From positions 1 to 5,233 of the forward strand of contig JAEHDN010000273.1 in NCBI GenBank assembly GCA_016880395.1: a DNA stretch of 5,233 nucleotides, read 5' to 3'. The notes under the pieces are model-generated. The model ran no database searches, had not been told where the DNA came from, and saw nothing but the letters and a program-made list of their open reading frames with translations. How positions within the stretch are numbered: position 1 is the first letter of the stretch; each line of letters starts with the position of its first letter. Of the stretch, positions 1 through 5,233 are shown piece after piece. The stretch comes from Candidatus Eiseniibacteriota bacterium (GTDB lineage: Bacteria; Eisenbacteria; RBG-16-71-46; SZUA-252). A program made the position numbers and the translations under genes.

Positions 1-962
1 CGCACGAACGTCGGGGCGGCCGGCGTGTAGGGATCGGCGAGTCGGAGCGCGCGAAACACGCTCAGCAGATACGCGTAGCGCGTGTCCGGCTCGCGCGAAA
101 CCTGGCCCCCGTCGGGACCGACCTCGTTCGTCTCCGGGCACCAGAGGATCTCGGGATTGTCGCGCACGGATGCGGGAATCTCCTGCCGCACGACGCGCTC
201 CATCACCGCCTGGATCATGCGCTGCTTGAGGAGCCCCTCCTGCCCCTGCTCGTAACGGCCCTTCAGCTCGTCGCGCAGCCCCCAGTGCGAGATCAGCCGC
301 AGCCCCTTCGGGAAGGGCCGATCCCCCTTCTTCGTGCGAAGGCGGTCCATGTGGATGTTGTACTCGGCGATGTAGAGGTCCGCCTCCCGCATGGCCTGTC
401 CGATCCGCTGGACGAGGGACGCGGGAACGCGCTCCGCGAATCGGTCCATGAAACGCGATTGCGCCCAGCGCCGCCGATCCCATCGCGGTCCCTTCTCGAG
501 CCGCTCGGCGAGCGAGTCGACCGGGAAGTTGAGCAGCGCGAAGAACGCGGTCCTCGTCCGGAAGAGATCCTCCTCGACGTGGGCGGCGAGGTCGAGGTTC
601 TGGAGGAGGAGATCGACGGGCCGGAGTGGCCCCAGATCGAGATGGATGGGCCGGTGGAGCTCGCGGTGGACCTCGAGAAGATGCCCGTCCACCTGCTCCA
701 TCGCTTCCTCGAGGCGAGCGAAGGCCGACTCGCGATCCAGGTCGGAGGCGAGCCAGCCCTCGGAGCAGAAGGCGACGAACTCCTCCTCATCGCCGTCTTC
801 GGGCCACCATCGCTCGGCCACCTGCGCGACGCCCCGCCGGATCGAAGCGGCTTGCGCCTCGCCGTGGCGCTCGACGAGCGGCGCGACCGCGCGCTCGACG
901 GCGCGCGCCGGGAGCGACGCCGGAGGAGACTCGACAGGCTTCACGGGCGCGGCGACGGCCAT
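1..962 (-). CDS. Conserved protein of unknown function, 5' part only (runs off left edge)
   Basis: I read 320 complete codons from the ATG at 962-960 with no stop before the window edge, so the C-terminus is missing. I cannot assign a function or name a domain. The first 30 residues are Ala/Pro/Val-rich with no hydrophobic core, so there is no signal peptide and the protein is probably cytoplasmic. The rest looks like a compact, largely helical globular protein: an acidic stretch with a WW pair near residues 52-62, an ALLNFP segment near 142-147, EYNIHMDRL near 200-208, and FPKGLRLISHWGLRDELK near 217-234. From memory, the last two blocks resemble a conserved hypothetical family in Bacteroidota and relatives; that is recall, not a search. 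No HExxH or other catalytic motif is visible in the part present. ATG 962 is the only usual start in this frame after the in-frame stop at 1011-1013. It lies 10 nt after the stop of the lipoprotein gene, with no purine-rich Shine-Dalgarno before it, so translation may be coupled. Third positions are strongly G/C, which supports this frame over the other long open frames here. Confidence 0.82.
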   Translation of the reverse strand, partial: MAVAAPVKPVESPPASLPARAVERAVAPLVERHGEAQAASIRRGVAQVAERWWPEDGDEEEFVAFCSEGWLASDLDRESAFARLEEAMEQVDGHLLEVHRELHRPIHLDLGPLRPVDLLLQNLDLAAHVEEDLFRTRTAFFALLNFPVDSLAERLEKGPRWDRRRWAQSRFMDRFAERVPASLVQRIGQAMREADLYIAEYNIHMDRLRTKKGDRPFPKGLRLISHWGLRDELKGRYEQGQEGLLKQRMIQAVMERVVRQEIPASVRDNPEILWCPETNEVGPDGGQVSREPDTRYAYLLSVFRALRLADPYTPAAPTFV

Positions 963-972
963 GGCCGGAAGG

Positions 973-1500
973 CTACGGCGTCGAGTCCGGCGGCGCGGCC
1001 GGAGGCGCGGTCACGACCGGCGCGTTGGAGTTCCACATGTCCCGATGGAGACGCCAGCCGGCGGCGGTCTTGGTCCAGAGCACGATGTACTTGCCGGCGT
1101 CCAGCTCGCGGCCGTCGTTTCCCACGAGCGAGTAGCGCCCGATCTCGCTCGCGTCATCGCCGTGAACCGTGAACTCGACGGTCTGGAGGTGCATCTCCTT
1201 GACCGGCAGGGCGAGCACCCCGCGCCAGAGGGACTCGATCTTGGCGCGCCCCTCGACCGGAAGGTTGCCAGGCGGAAGGAGCTGTGCGTCGTCCGAGTAG
1301 AGGGTGGCGATGCGGGCCGCGTCGCCGCGCGCGAACGCGTCCATGAACTGGCGATTGCTCGCATCGACGGCGGCACGGACGTCGGCCGCGTCCTCCCTCG
1401 GCTGCGTCATGCAGCCGGAGAGCAGGAGCGCGGCGAGGGCCGGGGCCGCGACGATGGCGCGGCCGGCGGCGCGGCGCGAACGAAGCCGATCCAGGATCAT
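973..1500 (-). CDS. DUF4440 / SnoaL-like (NTF2-fold) lipoprotein
   Basis: This is a complete protein of 175 residues. Residues 1-30 form a lipoprotein signal peptide: basic start (RLRSRR), Ala/Leu core, and lipobox LSGC with Cys30 as the predicted lipidation site. The next residue is Met31, not Asp, so in enterobacterial terms it would be sorted to the outer membrane. Residues 38-158 match the DUF4440/SnoaL-like pattern of the NTF2 superfamily: an opening helix with FxxAFxRGDAARIATLYSDDA (about 52-72), LLPPG, PVEGRAKI, and a closing strand with GWRLHRDMWNSN (148-159). The cone-shaped fold binds small molecules or acts as a small hydrolase/isomerase or accessory domain, and the substrate cannot be read from sequence. 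A Pro/Ala tail follows (160-175). The start at 1500 is supported by AGGAGG just upstream and by the signal peptide beginning there. It follows the DUF5916 gene after a 124-nt gap and lies 10 nt ahead of the next gene, so those two are probably one transcript. Confident on family, not on role. Confidence 0.9.
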   Translation of the reverse strand: MILDRLRSRRAAGRAIVAAPALAALLLSGCMTQPREDAADVRAAVDASNRQFMDAFARGDAARIATLYSDDAQLLPPGNLPVEGRAKIESLWRGVLALPVKEMHLQTVEFTVHGDDASEIGRYSLVGNDGRELDAGKYIVLWTKTAAGWRLHRDMWNSNAPVVTAPPAAPPDSTP

Positions 1501-1504
1501 GATT

Positions 1505-1510
1505 CCTCCT
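1505..1510 (-). promoter_or_regulatory. Ribosome-binding site of the DUF4440 lipoprotein gene
   Basis: The minus strand reads AGGAGG, then AATC, then the ATG at 1500. This is a perfect Shine-Dalgarno core with a short 4-nt spacing (5 if GAGGAG is taken as the core). It fixes the start of the lipoprotein gene and is the strongest such site in the window. Confidence 0.8.
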
Positions 1511-1549
1511 CGGTTCCGGGGCGGGTGCTCGCGCAGACGCTCTGGCGCA

Positions 1550-1573
1550 GGCGACTACCCTACCATAGACGCC
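1550..1573 (-). other. Imperfect inverted repeat in the gap before the lipoprotein gene
   Basis: The plus strand reads GGCGACTA, an 8-nt loop CCCTACCA, then TAGACGCC. The arms pair over 8 positions with one A-A mismatch. It sits 52 nt downstream of the DUF5916 stop and about 50 nt upstream of the lipoprotein start. No run of T follows on the minus strand, so it is not a standard intrinsic terminator. Its loop side contains TATGGT and TAGGGT on the minus strand, which could serve as a -10 element, but I see no matching -35. It could be a transcript-end structure, an operator or chance in GC-rich DNA. Confidence 0.25.
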
Positions 1574-1624
1574 GGGGGGTGGTGGAGACGCTGAAGGAAG
1601 AGGGGAAGGGGCCCGGAACCGGGG

Positions 1625-4357
<2,733 letters not shown>

Positions 4358-4364
4358 CGGAGAA

Positions 4365-4369
4365 CCCTC
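4365..4369 (-). promoter_or_regulatory. Ribosome-binding site deciding the DUF5916 start
   Basis: The minus strand reads GAGGG, then 7 nt (TTCTCCG), then the ATG at 4357. This spacing is near ideal. It favours ATG 4357 over the in-frame GTG 39 nt upstream, which would place polar residues ahead of an otherwise well-formed signal peptide. Confidence 0.7.
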
Positions 4370-4401
4370 GGAACCCTGGAGACTGCCCTCCTTCACCTAC
4401 G

Positions 4402-4427
4402 ACCCGGCTGGGTGCCGGGTTTCCCGG
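4402..4427 (-). other. Two overlapping, mutually exclusive GC hairpins in the leader of the DUF5916 gene
   Basis: On the plus strand, 4402-4408 (ACCCGGC) pairs perfectly with 4414-4420 (GCCGGGT) around a 5-nt loop. Separately, 4415-4419 (CCGGG) pairs perfectly with 4423-4427 (CCCGG) around TTT. The two stems share 4415-4419, so only one can form at a time. They lie 45-70 nt upstream of the DUF5916 ATG and about 90 nt after the stop of the DUF1579-like gene. No U-run follows either stem on the minus-strand transcript. They could be a Rho-type transcript end, a 5' leader switch or chance in GC-rich sequence. Confidence 0.35.
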
Positions 4428-4518
4428 ACAGCGCCGACGAGGGGTGAGACGGGACGGAGCGGGATTTGGTTGGAAGCAGCGCTCCCTGGCTGCGCGGCGG
4501 ACGACGAGGTGCGCGCCT

Positions 4519-5094
4519 CTAGTGCCTGTGGTGGTAACGGCCGTCGAAGATGACCTTCCAGGTGGCCCCGCCGTCCGCCGACTGCTCCCAGAGCTGGCGC
4601 ACGTCGCCACCGTCGAGGCGCGACCAGGTGATGCGCTGGCGCAGGGACGCGGTCGAGCCGGGTCCCGGCGGCGTCTGGCCCGTCAGCACCATGGATCCGT
4701 CGGTGTACGCGCCGTCGAGCAGGAGGAGGGTGCCGTGATCGTCGACCCAGGTCTGGTGCCAGCGGTGGGTCGCGGAATCGAACATGTTGAGGCTCGTGCC
4801 GCTCATCCCGCGCGCGCCGGTCCAGTGCTCCTGGATCGCGCATCCTCCCAGCACCGGCTCGACCCGGTTCGTGCCGGCGACCTTCCCGTCCGGCGTGCGC
4901 ACCTCCCAGTCGCCGATCCAGAAATCGAACTGATGCGCCTCGGGCGCGTCGCAGGGCCGGGCGGGCTTCGACTGGGGCTTGGGCTGGGCCCGCGATGTGT
5001 CGGGCGGGGCCGGCTGCGCGGACTGTCCGCGGGCCGTGAGCGGCAACGCCCCGAGGAGGAGAATCGAGAGGACCCGAGCGGCCGAGCGGATCAA
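4519..5094 (-). CDS. Secreted DUF1579-like protein
   Basis: From a TTG start this is a protein of 191 residues. Residues 1-24 make a good Sec signal peptide (MIRSAARVL, then a Leu-rich core, then TARGQS), with a likely cut near ARG/QS. A Pro/Gln/Lys linker covers about 27-48. From about 54 the sequence matches DUF1579-type proteins: FDFWIGDWEV (56-65), a GxNRVEPVLGGC motif (74-85), a WTGARGMSGTSLNMFD block (91-106), WHQTWVDDHG (112-121), and a closing ATWKVIFDGRY (177-187). These are small secreted or periplasmic beta-rich proteins of unknown function, possibly ligand binders. The C-terminus HHRH is His-rich. The start is uncertain. TTG 5094 fits the signal peptide and lies 17 nt after the upstream stop, but has no clear Shine-Dalgarno. 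GTG 5166, with AGAGGG 10 nt before it, would add 24 residues and overlap the upstream gene by 55 nt. That extension has poor third-position G/C, so I prefer TTG. Confidence 0.82.
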   Translation of the reverse strand: MIRSAARVLSILLLGALPLTARGQSAQPAPPDTSRAQPKPQSKPARPCDAPEAHQFDFWIGDWEVRTPDGKVAGTNRVEPVLGGCAIQEHWTGARGMSGTSLNMFDSATHRWHQTWVDDHGTLLLLDGAYTDGSMVLTGQTPPGPGSTASLRQRITWSRLDGGDVRQLWEQSADGGATWKVIFDGRYHHRH

Positions 5095-5111
5095 CGCGTG
5101 TCGGCGCGGCG

Positions 5112-5233
5112 CTACGCGGCCGTGCCTTCCTCCATCACCCAGCGGACGGAGCGCGAGCACGGGCACATGCCGCCGACCCTCTTGAGCTTCGGCATCTTCC
5201 GGATCGCCTGGTCCACTGTGACGCGTCCGGCGA
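5112..5233 (-). CDS. C-terminal end of an unidentified gene (runs off right edge)
   Basis: The minus strand enters the window in an open frame of 39 complete codons ending at TAG (5114-5112). The product fragment is basic in its middle (KMPKLKRVGG) and then has MCPCSRSVRWVMEEG before the last residues TAA. About 36 of 39 third positions are G or C, much higher than in the competing frame across the same bases, so I take it as real coding sequence. The Cys-Pro-Cys pair could bind a metal or form a disulfide, but only two cysteines are visible and I do not recognise the family. The stop is 17 nt before the preferred start of the DUF1579-like gene, so the two are probably co-transcribed. Confidence 0.6.
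   Translation of the reverse strand, partial: AGRVTVDQAIRKMPKLKRVGGMCPCSRSVRWVMEEGTAA

Noticed and set aside
293..790. A 165-codon minus-strand open frame inside the left-edge gene
   Set aside because: Its Ser/Arg/Pro-rich product is a phase shadow; the frame starting at 962 is continuous across the same region with a protein-like composition.
1531..1550. Direct repeat GCGCAG at 1531-1536 and 1545-1550
   Set aside because: Six bases repeated twice in GC-rich DNA is within chance and no third copy follows.
1609..1624. GC inverted repeat just after the DUF5916 stop as an intrinsic terminator
   Set aside because: The CCCGG/CCGGG arms leave only a 2-nt loop and no T-run follows on the minus strand; the polypyrimidine stretch after it is mostly C.

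Overview
The window is GC-rich throughout (roughly two thirds G+C by eye). All five genes I can support lie on the minus strand, so transcription runs right to left. Strong G/C bias at third codon positions leaves long spurious open frames on both strands. The gene set suggests a Gram-negative bacterium: a CBM9-like/DUF5916 protein with a signal peptide and a predicted outer-membrane barrel, a lipobox protein with an NTF2-like fold, and a secreted DUF1579-like protein. DUF5916 proteins with this N-terminal domain are common in Gemmatimonadota, Acidobacteriota, Bacteroidota and candidate phyla such as Eisenbacteria. One of the high-GC soil or metagenomic lineages is the likeliest source, but that placement is inference.

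Layout in transcription order. (1) 5112-5233 is the last 39 codons of a gene that enters from the right edge; it ends in a small Cys-x-Cys-containing tail that I do not recognise. (2) 4519-5094 is a secreted DUF1579-like protein, probably starting at a TTG 17 nt after that stop. (3) A 161-nt gap holds two overlapping, mutually exclusive GC hairpins and then a good ribosome-binding site. (4) 1625-4357 is the 910-residue CBM9-like + DUF5916 protein, which fills half the window. (5) A 124-nt gap follows, with an imperfect hairpin and a strong AGGAGG. (6) 973-1500 is a DUF4440/SnoaL-like lipoprotein. (7) 3-962 is the first 320 codons of a cytoplasmic-looking conserved protein of unknown function. 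It starts 10 nt after the lipoprotein stop and runs off the left edge.

Three successive products (DUF1579-like, DUF5916, DUF4440 lipoprotein) carry export signals and would sit in the periplasm or outer membrane. They could act together on an extracellular or envelope substrate, but the sequence does not name one. I found no mobile element, CRISPR array, tRNA or rRNA, and no convincing canonical promoter. I see no clear case for a new system. The parts most worth a second look are the unidentified left-edge protein coupled to the lipoprotein gene and the hairpin pair ahead of the DUF5916 gene.
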